DNA of 64,000 nucleotides from Perlabentimonas sp034003245 (GTDB taxonomy: Bacteria > Bacteroidota > Bacteroidia > Bacteroidales > Tenuifilaceae): positions 16,278 to 80,277 of the forward strand of contig JAVEYY010000020.1 of the NCBI GenBank assembly GCA_034003245.1, in the 5' to 3' direction. How positions within the stretch are numbered: the first letter of the stretch is position 1; every line of letters begins with the position of its first letter. Below the pieces are notes generated by a model, which worked only from the letters and a program-made list of their open reading frames with translations, had not been told where the DNA came from and did not search any database. The position numbers and the translations under genes were made by a program. Of the stretch, positions 35,895-44,808 are shown one piece after another.

Positions 35895-38321
35895 CTATGC
35901 CCTCTCAACCTCCACCATAATGGTGTGCTGCGCATTGCCGTAGGCAAGGGGAGTCCAGCGGTGCGAGGTAAGAACGTTTACGTTTCCCCTGCGGTCAATC
36001 CCATTCTTATCAGGTTTCCACCACGCCCCCTGCGGAATATCAATTACGCCGGGCATAATCTTGGGTGTAATTCGGCAGGGCAAGGCAATTTTGCCCCTGT
36101 CGTTGTATATAAAAATCTCATCTCCATCCTTAATGCCACGTTTTTTTGCATCAATGGGATTGATAAATACTCGCTGGGGGAAAGCCTCTTCAAGCCAGTC
36201 AACCCCATCGTGGGTTGAGTGCACGCGCGCCATATAGTGATGTCCCACAGCTTGTATCGGGAACCTTTTGGCCTCCTCACCAAAGGGGCTTTCCCACTCC
36301 TGTATGTACTTGGGTACGGCAGGAATCGTGTCGGGCTTAGCCATATCGAAAAGGGTTCTCGAAAAGAGTTCGATTTTCCCGCTGGGTGTTCGCAATGGAT
36401 TCTTATCGGGATTTGCCCGAAATTCCCTAAATGCTATGGCTGGTTTATCAACAGCCTTAGTGTATCCACCCCAGTTGTCTTTTTCCATCTTATCCAGACT
36501 GGGGATGTCCGGGAAGCGAGTTTTTCTGTATCGCTCCACGGCCCACTCAATCCATTCCCGCTCGGTGCGGTTCTGTGTAAACTCTTCTCTTACCCCAAAA
36601 CGTTCAGCCAGCTCGGCGCAAATTTGGTAATCGCTTTTGGTCTCGTGTGGCGGTTTGGCCAGCTGGGGCATTATAATTACCTCATCGCCGTATTTCCAAC
36701 CATCTTGTAAGCCCCAGGTTTCCATTTGCGTGCATACGGGTAGCACCAAATCGGCATATTTGGCCGATGGGGTCATAAACTGATCCTGCACCGCAATAAA
36801 TTCGACCAGATTCTCATCTTTCAATATCTTTGCCGAGCGGTTGGTGTCGGCATGCTGATTTATAAGAATATTAGAGGCAACACACCATATAAGTTTTAGA
36901 TTATTGTCCAGTTTATCAACCCCACGTACTCCATCTTCAAACCCCATCTCCTTGCCTCGCAGAATGGCCTCGGTCCAAAGGAAAACGGGTATGGTTGCCT
37001 TTACCGGATTTCGACCCGTTGGAAAAACGTTCCAGAATGGACCACCATCATCGGCCTGCAGGGCAATGCCGCCGGCCCAACCGCCGGCAATACCCACATT
37101 GCCAGTTATGGCTGGCAGGCAGCAACCTGCAATAACTACCTGCTCGCCGTATGCCCTGCGCTGCATACCGTATCCTTGGTAAAGCACAGAGGGTCTGCTG
37201 GTGGCGTACTCGCGGGCAAAACGCCTTATGGTTTCGGCGGAAACGCTACAGATTTTCTCGGCCCACTCGGGCGTTTTGGGAATGCCATCGTGTGTTCCTA
37301 GTATGTAATCGGAGTAGCTCTCCTCTTCTTCATAACCCTTGGGCATCTGAGTTTTATCGAAACCTACACAGCAGCGCTTTATGAAATCTTTATCGTGAAG
37401 ATTTTCGGTGATAATGGTATAGGCCATTGCGCTCATCATGGCTACATCGGTGCCAGGGCGAATGGGAATCCACTCATCGGCCAGCGCCACGGCGCTCATG
37501 CTCATACGCGGGTCGATACACACAACTCGAGCGCCATGTTCGCGCGCTTTTTTTATAAAGAATTCGCTGTTGGTACCATCGCGCATCTCAGCGGGATTCC
37601 ACCCCCACATAATTATGAACTTGCTGTTAACCCAGTCTTGTCGCTGGTTGCCAGTTACCGATGTACCATACACATATGGAGTGGCCTTCGATATACACGC
37701 CCAGCTGTAGCTATTGTAAAAGCCTAACGATCCACCTAGTAGGTTGATGAGGCGGGCTGCGGTTTGCCTGCCATTGATTTGGTTGTAACTACCAGTTCCG
37801 TAAGGTACTAGTATTGCGGAGTTGCCATACTTTTCCTTAACTCGCTTAATCTCGGATGCCAGCATGTCAAGAGCCTCATCCCACGATATTCGCTCGAACT
37901 CACCCGAACCGCGCTCGCCAACCCTTTTTAGCGGGTATTTCAGTCGGTTGGGATGGTACTGCCTACGACGATAGGAGCGACCACGAATGCACGCCCTTAG
38001 CTGCGGATCCTCAAGCGTATCGCCAGGGCGGTCGTCGGTTTCAATACGGGTCACAACACCATCCTTTACGTGAAACTTTAGTATGCATCGGCCGCCGCAG
38101 TTGTGTCCAGGGCATCCTGCCCTAATTATCATGGTTTCGCCTTTCTTCTCAACTATCTCTGCACTACCATCCGATAGGTTACCAATGCAGCCTAGTAGCC
38201 CACCCGACAGGAACACACCGCCACCCAAGAGGATGCTTAGCTTGATGAAGTCCCTTCGATCCATTGATGAATTCTTATCGGCAGGTATTTCAGACTTTTT
38301 TCGATTGAAATCTTTGGCCAT
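35895..38321 (-). CDS. dmsA: DMSO reductase-type molybdopterin catalytic subunit
   Basis: 808 aa. A Tat signal is present (DRRDFIKLSILLGGG, ~21-35); the following GLLGC (Cys45) could be a lipobox. One 4Fe-4S cluster is bound by Cys70, Cys75, Cys79 and Cys111. The Mo-bis-PGD domains continue through ~640, with the C-terminal dinucleotide-binding domain (~690-800, PQGAWWKPDKNG). Alignment by eye to E. coli DmsA (DYSSAQ versus SYSWAC) places the Mo-ligand Ser at residue 206. This supports an S- or N-oxide reductase, though related enzymes reduce other oxyanions. No TorD/DmsD-type chaperone is present. A TATTTTTG box (38371-38378, leftward) lies 50 bp upstream. Confidence 0.92.
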   Translation of the reverse strand: MAKDFNRKKSEIPADKNSSMDRRDFIKLSILLGGGVFLSGGLLGCIGNLSDGSAEIVEKKGETMIIRAGCPGHNCGGRCILKFHVKDGVVTRIETDDRPGDTLEDPQLRACIRGRSYRRRQYHPNRLKYPLKRVGERGSGEFERISWDEALDMLASEIKRVKEKYGNSAILVPYGTGSYNQINGRQTAARLINLLGGSLGFYNSYSWACISKATPYVYGTSVTGNQRQDWVNSKFIIMWGWNPAEMRDGTNSEFFIKKAREHGARVVCIDPRMSMSAVALADEWIPIRPGTDVAMMSAMAYTIITENLHDKDFIKRCCVGFDKTQMPKGYEEEESYSDYILGTHDGIPKTPEWAEKICSVSAETIRRFAREYATSRPSVLYQGYGMQRRAYGEQVVIAGCCLPAITGNVGIAGGWAGGIALQADDGGPFWNVFPTGRNPVKATIPVFLWTEAILRGKEMGFEDGVRGVDKLDNNLKLIWCVASNILINQHADTNRSAKILKDENLVEFIAVQDQFMTPSAKYADLVLPVCTQMETWGLQDGWKYGDEVIIMPQLAKPPHETKSDYQICAELAERFGVREEFTQNRTEREWIEWAVERYRKTRFPDIPSLDKMEKDNWGGYTKAVDKPAIAFREFRANPDKNPLRTPSGKIELFSRTLFDMAKPDTIPAVPKYIQEWESPFGEEAKRFPIQAVGHHYMARVHSTHDGVDWLEEAFPQRVFINPIDAKKRGIKDGDEIFIYNDRGKIALPCRITPKIMPGVIDIPQGAWWKPDKNGIDRRGNVNVLTSHRWTPLAYGNAQHTIMVEVERA

Positions 38322-38486
38322 TTATTTGGTTTTCGATATGTTATTTGGATATATAACTGGTGATTTGGTTCAAAAATAGGGAAAATAATCACAATAAAAA
38401 CTTTAAGACAATCACCGTTTTTTTATTTCCTGCACTATCCCATTACAAGTTTTTTTGTAACATTGCTTTAACTAATTCCGAAAGAT

Positions 38487-39005
38487 ATGAAAAGGGTAAT
38501 GCTACTGATAATGATAGTTGGTGTTGTATCGTGCTCAGTATTTACAAAATTCACTCAGGTAGATATTAAGCCGTTGGCGGTGAATGAATTTCTTGTAAAG
38601 CCATTTGGCTTCAACGAGAGCATTGATAACTTTAAACAGAAAATGCCCTACAAAACAAAGATTCAAAAGTTAATCAAACGAAGTTCGCGAGAGAATCATC
38701 GGCCTGATACAATCTATAACTTTAACTTCAAGAAGTCGAAGATTAGCGTGTATAAGACACGCTTTAACCAGGAGTTTGTACTTGGGGGTATTGTGAAAAA
38801 CTCGGAGATTGAGCTTGTCAACGGTATCCGTCAGGGGATGAAGCGCGATGATTTTTTCAAATCATTTGTTGATCTGCCTGAAAATAGAAAGGATACAGTT
38901 ATTGTAAAGGACTTCCAGTTAGATCGAGCCTTTAACTTTTATTTTGATAAGCGTAACCGGTTATCAAAATTCACTTTTACCGGTCGGAAAGCTACATCTA
39001 ACTAG
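38487..39005 (+). CDS. Predicted lipoprotein of unknown function
   Basis: 172 aa. The N-terminus MKRVMLLIMIVGVVSC fits a lipobox with Cys16 as the lipidated residue. The mature part is basic and beta-rich, with a central IVKNSEIELVNGIRQGMKRD and a C-terminal LDRAFNFYFDKRNRLSKFTF that resembles small outer-membrane lipoprotein folds. I do not recognise the family. It diverges from dmsA (165 bp between starts) and its stop is 9 bp from the stop of the convergent porin gene. Confidence 0.75.
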   Translation: MKRVMLLIMIVGVVSCSVFTKFTQVDIKPLAVNEFLVKPFGFNESIDNFKQKMPYKTKIQKLIKRSSRENHRPDTIYNFNFKKSKISVYKTRFNQEFVLGGIVKNSEIELVNGIRQGMKRDDFFKSFVDLPENRKDTVIVKDFQLDRAFNFYFDKRNRLSKFTFTGRKATSN

Positions 39006-39014
39006 GACGTGGAT

Positions 39015-40226
39015 TTAAATACCCAGTTCTATCTGGAAATGTACTATCCACCTGTCGTTTGTGCCGGTTTCGGGTAAGAACTTTTCCTTTTGCTGGTATA
39101 TAATATTACTCTGCAATTTAACCCTGTGCCTGTACAGGTATTTTGTAATTCCAAGGGCGTACTCTCCGGTACGCTGCTCAAACATTGATACTTGGTTGTT
39201 TGGATCGATAAACGAGTATCGGGCGCCCAGCTCAAACTTGTTTTTGAAGTAGTAGCTTGCTTGGGCTAAAAAACCATATCCAGTGTATATGTTTATTGGG
39301 TTTTCGAGGTTGTCGTTTAAATAGGTTATGGGGTCGTTAGCTTGACGGTTCATGTACTCGGTGTAAACTGCCCACCCCCTATACTTGAACATTGCATCAA
39401 CGTACCACGTTTTGATATCTCTTTGCTGATGCAAGAAATCGCCACGTTGACCAGCAGTCCTTTGGGCTTTGTGGTTAAAACTGTATCCACCAGCAATCGA
39501 TAGCTTTGGGGAGATTTCAAAACTCTGATCACCCTCGGAGAAATCGCCGTTATCCTTAAACTTTCCAAATGGCATAAGTTCAATGCGGCCCGTATAAGCC
39601 AGGCCATTATCCGAAGCCAGCGCATTGCGTCCTTCGCCGCTTGAGATGGCTCCTTTGAAGTTAACATGGATATCACCCAAACTATTTGAATAGTAGGCCA
39701 TAAGGCCAAAGTCACGATCAATGTTAAAGGTTGCGTTTACAATTGATCTATCTGTAAACTGCTGCTCGCCCGATGAGACTATACGTTGCCTGTTTCCAGG
39801 CAGTTTACCCTGCCCAAATCCTAAATAGAAATTGGGGTTGAAGTTGTAGTAAACCATCGCATCGCGAATGACATTGGGAACTCCCGAGTTGTCCCAGTCC
39901 TGATCGCCCCGCGAAAAGGAAAGCTGTAGGTAGTATGTTAAAACCTTATTCTTAGTGTAGCCATCGAGCCTAAGCCTAAGCCTGCGGATGCGTGCATCCA
40001 CCTCATCAATTCCTAAATCGCTCTCCGAGAAGGTGGTTAGGCCAACCCGGTTTTGCATTCTGAATCGCAAGTTGAGGCCAAAGGTAGTGTCGGGGGCATG
40101 GAATCCCAAGCCTCTGTCAAAGCTTATTGTTGCCTTTTCGTCAACTTCAGTTTGAGCACTAAGTGTACCACTGTTAACTATCAATAATAATACGATAGCA
40201 ATGAACAATGTAATCTTATTACGCAT
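39015..40226 (-). CDS. Phosphate-selective porin (OprP/OprO-like) family protein
   Basis: 403 aa. A signal peptide (FIAIVLLLIVNSGTLSAQ, cleavage near 25) is followed by an acidic helical-beta linker and a barrel with alternating aromatic strands, such as RRLRLRLDGYTKNKVLTYYL and NFYLGFGQGKLPGNRQRI. The family is the OprO/OprP porins; Bacteroidota members often carry anions or other solutes and need not be phosphate-specific. The gene is transcribed toward the convergent lipoprotein gene; psd lies upstream, in the same direction, 52 bp away. No pst or pho gene is nearby. Confidence 0.82.
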   Translation of the reverse strand: MRNKITLFIAIVLLLIVNSGTLSAQTEVDEKATISFDRGLGFHAPDTTFGLNLRFRMQNRVGLTTFSESDLGIDEVDARIRRLRLRLDGYTKNKVLTYYLQLSFSRGDQDWDNSGVPNVIRDAMVYYNFNPNFYLGFGQGKLPGNRQRIVSSGEQQFTDRSIVNATFNIDRDFGLMAYYSNSLGDIHVNFKGAISSGEGRNALASDNGLAYTGRIELMPFGKFKDNGDFSEGDQSFEISPKLSIAGGYSFNHKAQRTAGQRGDFLHQQRDIKTWYVDAMFKYRGWAVYTEYMNRQANDPITYLNDNLENPINIYTGYGFLAQASYYFKNKFELGARYSFIDPNNQVSMFEQRTGEYALGITKYLYRHRVKLQSNIIYQQKEKFLPETGTNDRWIVHFQIELGI

Positions 40227-40278
40227 ACCTATTCGTAGTTGATTGATTTAATGAAAATGAAGATTTTTGTAATCCCTA

Positions 40279-40935
40279 CTATGCTTTGGGTAGAATGGCG
40301 ATTTCCGTTTGACGACCCACTACCTTTTGGTTTAGCTCAACCTTTATGGTTGAATCGAGTGGGAGGAATAGATCGACCCTTGACCCAAACTTGATGAATC
40401 CCATTTCCTGACCCTGCTGGGCTGCATCTTCTGCTTTGGTGTAGCAAACAATTCGTCGGGCCAGATATCCGGCTATCTGTCTAAATAGTACTTTGGCCCC
40501 GGCTGGGTGTTCCACAACAACGGTTGTTCGCTCGTTAAGCGTCGACGATTTTGGTTCCCAGGCCAATAGAAACTCACCGGGATGATACTTTTGATACAGC
40601 ACATTTCCAGCAATGGGATACCAGTTTATATGCACATTCCAAACCGACATGAATACTGATACCTGGAGGCATCGTGTATTGAGAAATTCGGATTCATCAA
40701 CCTCTTCAATCACAACCACTTTCCCATCGCAAGGCGAAAGTACTGCGTTGGGGTTTTCGTTTACAGGGCGTTTGGGAACACGGAAGAATCGTAAAACAAA
40801 TATGTAGAATGGTAGGGATATTGCAAGCAATATAACTCCCACAAATCCGAACAATATCCAACCTAATACCACCAAAGTTAGCAGAATAAAAAAGGTTGTA
40901 ATCAGAATTTTAACTCCTTCCCTATGAATTCTCAT
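40279..40935 (-). CDS. psd: Phosphatidylserine decarboxylase, short form
   Basis: 218 aa from the ATG at 40935 (MRIHREGVKIL), the typical start of this short family; an ATG at 40983 would add a low-complexity leader. A hydrophobic hairpin (~10-45) anchors it. The self-cleavage site is FGSR near residue 184, where Gly-Ser cleavage makes the pyruvoyl cofactor, followed by VDLFLPLDS. It converts phosphatidylserine to phosphatidylethanolamine at the inner membrane. It lies 83 bp after cdsA, which makes the CDP-diacylglycerol feeding this branch, so the two probably share an operon. No pssA is visible here. Confidence 0.93.
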   Translation of the reverse strand: MRIHREGVKILITTFFILLTLVVLGWILFGFVGVILLAISLPFYIFVLRFFRVPKRPVNENPNAVLSPCDGKVVVIEEVDESEFLNTRCLQVSVFMSVWNVHINWYPIAGNVLYQKYHPGEFLLAWEPKSSTLNERTTVVVEHPAGAKVLFRQIAGYLARRIVCYTKAEDAAQQGQEMGFIKFGSRVDLFLPLDSTIKVELNQKVVGRQTEIAILPKA

Positions 40936-41018
40936 CGCACAAATATTTATTTTTTTAATACACTTCAATATCAAATTCTCCAAAAGAACTCTAGACCTAC
41001 TAGCTGGAAATATATCGT

Positions 41019-41846
41019 CTATATAATCATCATTATTTCCAGGTATACAAAAACCACAGGAGCTGAAAGCAACATGCAGTCGAATCGGTCAAGAATACCA
41101 CCATGTCCGGGCAGGAATTTCCCCGAGTCCTTAACGCCAATGCTGCGTTTAAACATTGATTCTACCAAGTCGCCAAACACCCCCATCGAGGAAGTTATTA
41201 GCGCAATAACTAACCAGTTAAAGAGTGATATGTTTGTGAAGAATAGCGATAACAACCATGCAGCTAACAGGGTTGTAAAAACTCCACCGAATAATCCTTC
41301 CCACGATTTTTTTGGCGATACTCGTGGAAATAGCTTGTTACGACCAATGCTAAGCCCAACCGCGTAAGCTCCTGTATCGTTTGCCCAAAGCAATATAAAG
41401 TACCCCAGTAAAATTTGTGGTTGAAAGCCAATGCGGTACGAGGTGTAGCTAAGTGCAAAGTAATTTAGCAGCGAAAATGGTAACGCAACATAAAATAATC
41501 CAAGCAGAGTAAATGCAATATTGTGCATTGGTTTTTGGTGATTTCTGTACATCTCAATGATAAAAACACTAATTACCAATGGAATGATTCCTAAGAAAAT
41601 GTAATGCCCAATTTTCCCAATTGCAAACAGGTAGTTTATTATAAATAGAATACCACCAAGTACTAGTCCATACAAGTACTGTGGTTTTACCCGAGCTTTA
41701 AAGGTTAACTTGTAAAACTCAAGTAACGAGAACAACATTAATCCTAGGAAAACCAGCACGAAACTATGCCTTCCAAGGATAATCGCCCCAACTATTAGGA
41801 TAACGAATAGGGCTCCACTAATGGTGCGTTTTAGGAATGAGCTCAA
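41019..41846 (-). CDS. cdsA: Phosphatidate cytidylyltransferase (CDP-diglyceride synthase)
   Basis: 275 aa with seven to eight transmembrane helices. The signature SPKKSWEGLFGG is followed by GDLVESMFKRSIGVKDSG and LPGHGGILDRFD, the CdsA metal and substrate site. It makes CDP-diacylglycerol from phosphatidate and CTP. The start is a TTG at 41846 (MSSFLKRTISGALF). It overlaps the TGA stop of the DUF2007 gene in the four bases TTGA, which implies coupled translation; no closer ATG keeps the first helix. It lies between the DUF2007 gene and psd in the rsfS-ftsH operon. Confidence 0.94.
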   Translation of the reverse strand: MSSFLKRTISGALFVILIVGAIILGRHSFVLVFLGLMLFSLLEFYKLTFKARVKPQYLYGLVLGGILFIINYLFAIGKIGHYIFLGIIPLVISVFIIEMYRNHQKPMHNIAFTLLGLFYVALPFSLLNYFALSYTSYRIGFQPQILLGYFILLWANDTGAYAVGLSIGRNKLFPRVSPKKSWEGLFGGVFTTLLAAWLLSLFFTNISLFNWLVIALITSSMGVFGDLVESMFKRSIGVKDSGKFLPGHGGILDRFDCMLLSAPVVFVYLEIMMII

Positions 41847-42052
41847 AATTCAATTTCTTCAATTAACTTCTTGGCTGTCGACTCATCACCTGATTGAACA
41901 AGCACCTGGGCTTCGCCAATGGTGGGGTACGACGAATCCTGCTTGTTTAGCACCACTGCCTCAACCCCATTGCTATTAAGCATTTGCTTAATAATCTCGG
42001 CCTGAAACGGAATTGTAGTAGAAAAAACGGGAATCCAGCTCTGGTCGTCCAT
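41843..42052 (-). CDS. DUF2007-type small protein
   Basis: 69 aa. It reads WIPVFSTTIPFQAEIIKQML near the start and AQVLVQSGDESTAKKLIEE near the end, matching the DUF2007 'putative signal transducing protein' fold, a ferredoxin-like domain of unknown role. It sits 43 bp after ftsH and overlaps the TTG start of cdsA by 4 bp. This position between ftsH and cdsA suggests a membrane-linked function, but none is known. Confidence 0.85.
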   Translation of the reverse strand: MDDQSWIPVFSTTIPFQAEIIKQMLNSNGVEAVVLNKQDSSYPTIGEAQVLVQSGDESTAKKLIEEIEF

Positions 42053-42095
42053 AGGTTTAGGTTGTTGGTTTATTTATAGTTTACGCTTTAGTTAT

Positions 42096-44135
42096 TTACT
42101 CATTCTCCTGTTTGCGTTCCTCCTCTTTCATGTCTTTAACAAGTTCTTCGGAACGGGTATGCGACTTGCGTGGCCCGAATATAGTTTCAAGATCCTCACT
42201 AAATATCACCTCGCGCTCAAGTAATAGATTTGCCAGCTTAGTAAGGCCTTCCTTGTTTTCAACAAGAACGCTCTTTGCCCTTTGGTAGGCTTCGTCTACA
42301 ATGGTTTTTACCTCTTTGTCGATTAGCTCGGCTGTTTTCTCACTGTATGGTTTGCTGAAGGCATACTCACTTTGACCCGACGAGTCGTAAAAGCTGATAT
42401 TTTTTATTCCCTTGCTCATCCCAAAGTAGGCTACCATGGCGTATGCTTGTTTGGTAACCTTTTCCAGGTCGTTCAAGGCGCCAGTGGAGATTTTTCCAAA
42501 AATAAGTTCCTCGGCTGCGCGTCCGCCAAGGGCAGAGCTCATCTCGTCGAGTAGTTGCTCAGTGGTGGTGAGCTGTCGCTCTTCGGGCAAGTACCAGGCT
42601 GCACCAAGCGCTTTTCCACGGGGGATTATGGTAACTTTCAGCAGCGGATTGGCATGCTCAAGCAGCCAGCTAACCGTGGCGTGACCCGATTCGTGGAAGG
42701 CAATGGCTCGTTTCTCGTCAAGTGATATGATTTTATTCTTTTTTTCTAGGCCACCAATAATTCGATCTATGGCATCGAGAAAATCCTGCTTTTCCACAAA
42801 AGGCTTGCTCTTGCGAGCAGCAATTAGTGCAGCTTCGTTACAAACATTGGCAATATCGGCACCCGAAAATCCTGGGGTTTGCTTTGCCAGAAAATCGATA
42901 TTGAAATTCTCCTCGAGTTTAAGCGGCTTAAGATGTACCTTAAAGATATCCTGACGCTCCTTAAAGTCGGGAAGTTCAACGTGAATTTGCCGGTCGAATC
43001 GTCCGGCGCGCATAAGCGCACGGTCGAGTATATCGGCACGGTTGGTGGCTGCAAGGATTATTACTCCCTGGTTCGATCCAAAACCGTCCATTTCGGTTAG
43101 TAACTGGTTTAGCGTGTTTTCGCGTTCATCGTTCGATGAAAAGTTGGCGTTTTTACCCCTGGCACGGCCAATGGCATCAATTTCATCGATAAAAACAATG
43201 CAGGGTGCCTTCTCCTTGGCCTGCTTAAAAAGATCGCGCACGCGCGATGCCCCAACCCCTACAAACATTTCCACAAAATCGGAACCCGACATGCTGAAGA
43301 ATGGCACGTTGGCTTCGCCTGCAACGGCCTTGGCCAGAAGCGTTTTTCCTGTGCCCGGAGGGCCTACCAGCAAAACTCCCTTGGGGATTTTACCCCCTAA
43401 ATCGGTGTATTTTTTGGGGCTTTTCAGGAAATCAACAATTTCCATGATCTCCACCTTGGCCTCCTCGAGTCCAGCAACATCCTTAAAGTCAATTTTAATG
43501 GTCGATTCCTTATCGAAAAGCTGCGCTTTCGATTTGCCCACATTGAAAATATTGCCTGGTCCACCTCCGCCAGCACCTTGGCTCATACGACGGAAAATGA
43601 AGAGCCATACCCCAACCAAAATGATTATGGGAAGAAGCCAAGTTAACGCTTCGCCAAAATAGTTAGGTCGATCCTCGTAAACGGGCGAAATGCGCTCGGA
43701 ACTGGGTACATCGGTTTGAGCCTCATCGAGTTGGCGGGCAAACGTGTCAATCGATCCGATTGTAAATATGAAGTGTGGCCCGCTTGGGTTCACATTTTTG
43801 GCATCCTCGCCAAGCTTGCCCGAGTACTTGCTTAGACTACGGGTGTTGAGGTAAACCTCAACCTTTCCCAGGTTTCGAACAACCACAAGCTTATCGATAT
43901 CTCCCTCCTTAAGCATTTTAAACTGAACCTCATTCCAGGTGGTCTCAATGGGGTTTTTGCTTCCATAAAAGAAATTTAATCCGAGGATACCAAGGATAAT
44001 TATAATGTAAATCCAGTATACATTAAATTTTTTACCCCCAATATTCATCTGATTGTTCCCTTTGGGAGGCGTTGGATTTGTCTTTTTTTCGTCTTGCTGG
44101 TTCCCTTGCTGGGAACTCTTGTTGTTATCTTCCAT
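42096..44135 (-). CDS. ftsH: ATP-dependent zinc metalloprotease FtsH
   Basis: 679 aa. Two transmembrane helices (~33-53 and ~160-180) flank a periplasmic domain. The AAA+ module has Walker A GPPGTGKT, Walker B CIVFIDEIDAIG and the second-region-of-homology arginines (RALMRAGRFDRQIH). The zinc site is HESGH near residue 482 with a downstream acidic ligand. The N-terminus is unusually polar (NNKSSQQGNQQDEKK) before the first helix, as is common in Bacteroidota. It degrades membrane and regulatory proteins. It follows rsfS (93 bp) and precedes DUF2007, cdsA and psd in one direction, probably one operon. Confidence 0.96.
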   Translation of the reverse strand: MEDNNKSSQQGNQQDEKKTNPTPPKGNNQMNIGGKKFNVYWIYIIIILGILGLNFFYGSKNPIETTWNEVQFKMLKEGDIDKLVVVRNLGKVEVYLNTRSLSKYSGKLGEDAKNVNPSGPHFIFTIGSIDTFARQLDEAQTDVPSSERISPVYEDRPNYFGEALTWLLPIIILVGVWLFIFRRMSQGAGGGGPGNIFNVGKSKAQLFDKESTIKIDFKDVAGLEEAKVEIMEIVDFLKSPKKYTDLGGKIPKGVLLVGPPGTGKTLLAKAVAGEANVPFFSMSGSDFVEMFVGVGASRVRDLFKQAKEKAPCIVFIDEIDAIGRARGKNANFSSNDERENTLNQLLTEMDGFGSNQGVIILAATNRADILDRALMRAGRFDRQIHVELPDFKERQDIFKVHLKPLKLEENFNIDFLAKQTPGFSGADIANVCNEAALIAARKSKPFVEKQDFLDAIDRIIGGLEKKNKIISLDEKRAIAFHESGHATVSWLLEHANPLLKVTIIPRGKALGAAWYLPEERQLTTTEQLLDEMSSALGGRAAEELIFGKISTGALNDLEKVTKQAYAMVAYFGMSKGIKNISFYDSSGQSEYAFSKPYSEKTAELIDKEVKTIVDEAYQRAKSVLVENKEGLTKLANLLLEREVIFSEDLETIFGPRKSHTRSEELVKDMKEEERKQENE

Positions 44136-44228
44136 ATAGAATGTTATACTTTAACGTCAGATGTGTTAAACGCTGCTTGCAGCGTATTGTTTACAAAAGA
44201 GTATATTTTATGAATAATTGGTAAACCT

Positions 44229-44594
44229 TTACTCGTAAACAGTTTTTTTGCCGTCGGCCCAAAGATCCTCCAGTCTGTAAAATTGGCGCCACTCGGTTTG
44301 GAAAATGTGTACTACCACGTCAACATAATCGAGGACAACCCAAATGCTGTTATCGTACCCACCCTTTTGCCACACTTTCTCCTGTAGTTCCTTATGTGTC
44401 TTCTCCTCAATGTTTTCGGCAATTGCAGCCACTTGGGTGGTGGAGTCGGCGTGGCAAATTATAAAGTGTTGACAAATGGCATTGGGAAGTTTTCCCAGAT
44501 CAAGGCTAATGATATTATTACCCTTTTTGTCTTTTATCGCTTCAATTATGCAATTGTGAAGTTTGTCGGTGTTTCCCTTGTTTCGTTTGCCCAT
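44229..44594 (-). CDS. rsfS: Ribosomal silencing factor RsfS
   Basis: 121 aa from the ATG at 44594; an ATG at 44630 falls inside the promoter region and is less likely. Family hallmarks are IISLDLGKLPNAICQHFIIC, HADSTTQVAAIAENIEEKTH and WVVLDYVDVVVHIFQTEWRQFYRLEDLW. RsfS binds ribosomal protein L14 and blocks subunit joining when nutrients are low. It starts the rsfS-ftsH-DUF2007-cdsA-psd group and has a good promoter 34 bp upstream. It diverges from birA. Confidence 0.94.
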   Translation of the reverse strand: MGKRNKGNTDKLHNCIIEAIKDKKGNNIISLDLGKLPNAICQHFIICHADSTTQVAAIAENIEEKTHKELQEKVWQKGGYDNSIWVVLDYVDVVVHIFQTEWRQFYRLEDLWADGKKTVYE

Positions 44595-44627
44595 TATATT
44601 ATTGTGAATTCTATATTTGTTGATCGA

Positions 44628-44659
44628 CAAAGTTAGACTTTTTTTAGTGGAATACCAAA
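44628..44659 (-). promoter_or_regulatory. Bacteroidota-type promoter for rsfS-ftsH operon
   Basis: Read leftward, TTTG (44656-44659) and TAACTTTG (44628-44635) are 20 bases apart, an excellent match. The -7 box lies 34 bp before the rsfS ATG at 44594. Confidence 0.65.
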
Positions 44660-44758
44660 GTCGAAACCCTGCATTAGCTTTTTTTACAAGTGTTTATCGG
44701 CTCTTGCGTTCAGCATTATTTTGTGCCATATATTTATGTGTTGAAATATGATTGTTTT

Positions 44759-44787
44759 TTGCCTGCCGATATTAATTCTTAAATTTG
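44759..44787 (+). promoter_or_regulatory. Bacteroidota-type promoter for birA
   Basis: TTG at 44759-44761 and TAAATTTG at 44780-44787 are 18 bases apart. The -7 box ends 21 bp before the birA ATG, giving a very short leader. Confidence 0.5.
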
Positions 44788-44808
44788 TTCTAAGAAATAT
44801 TTTTTTAG

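Noticed and set aside
36219..36710. Several plus-strand frames of 90-163 aa over dmsA
   Set aside because: All are shadows of the molybdopterin subunit; low-complexity and without start context.
43042..43662. 206-aa plus-strand frame opposite ftsH
   Set aside because: It is the reverse reading of the FtsH AAA+ core, a common artefact of conserved codon patterns.
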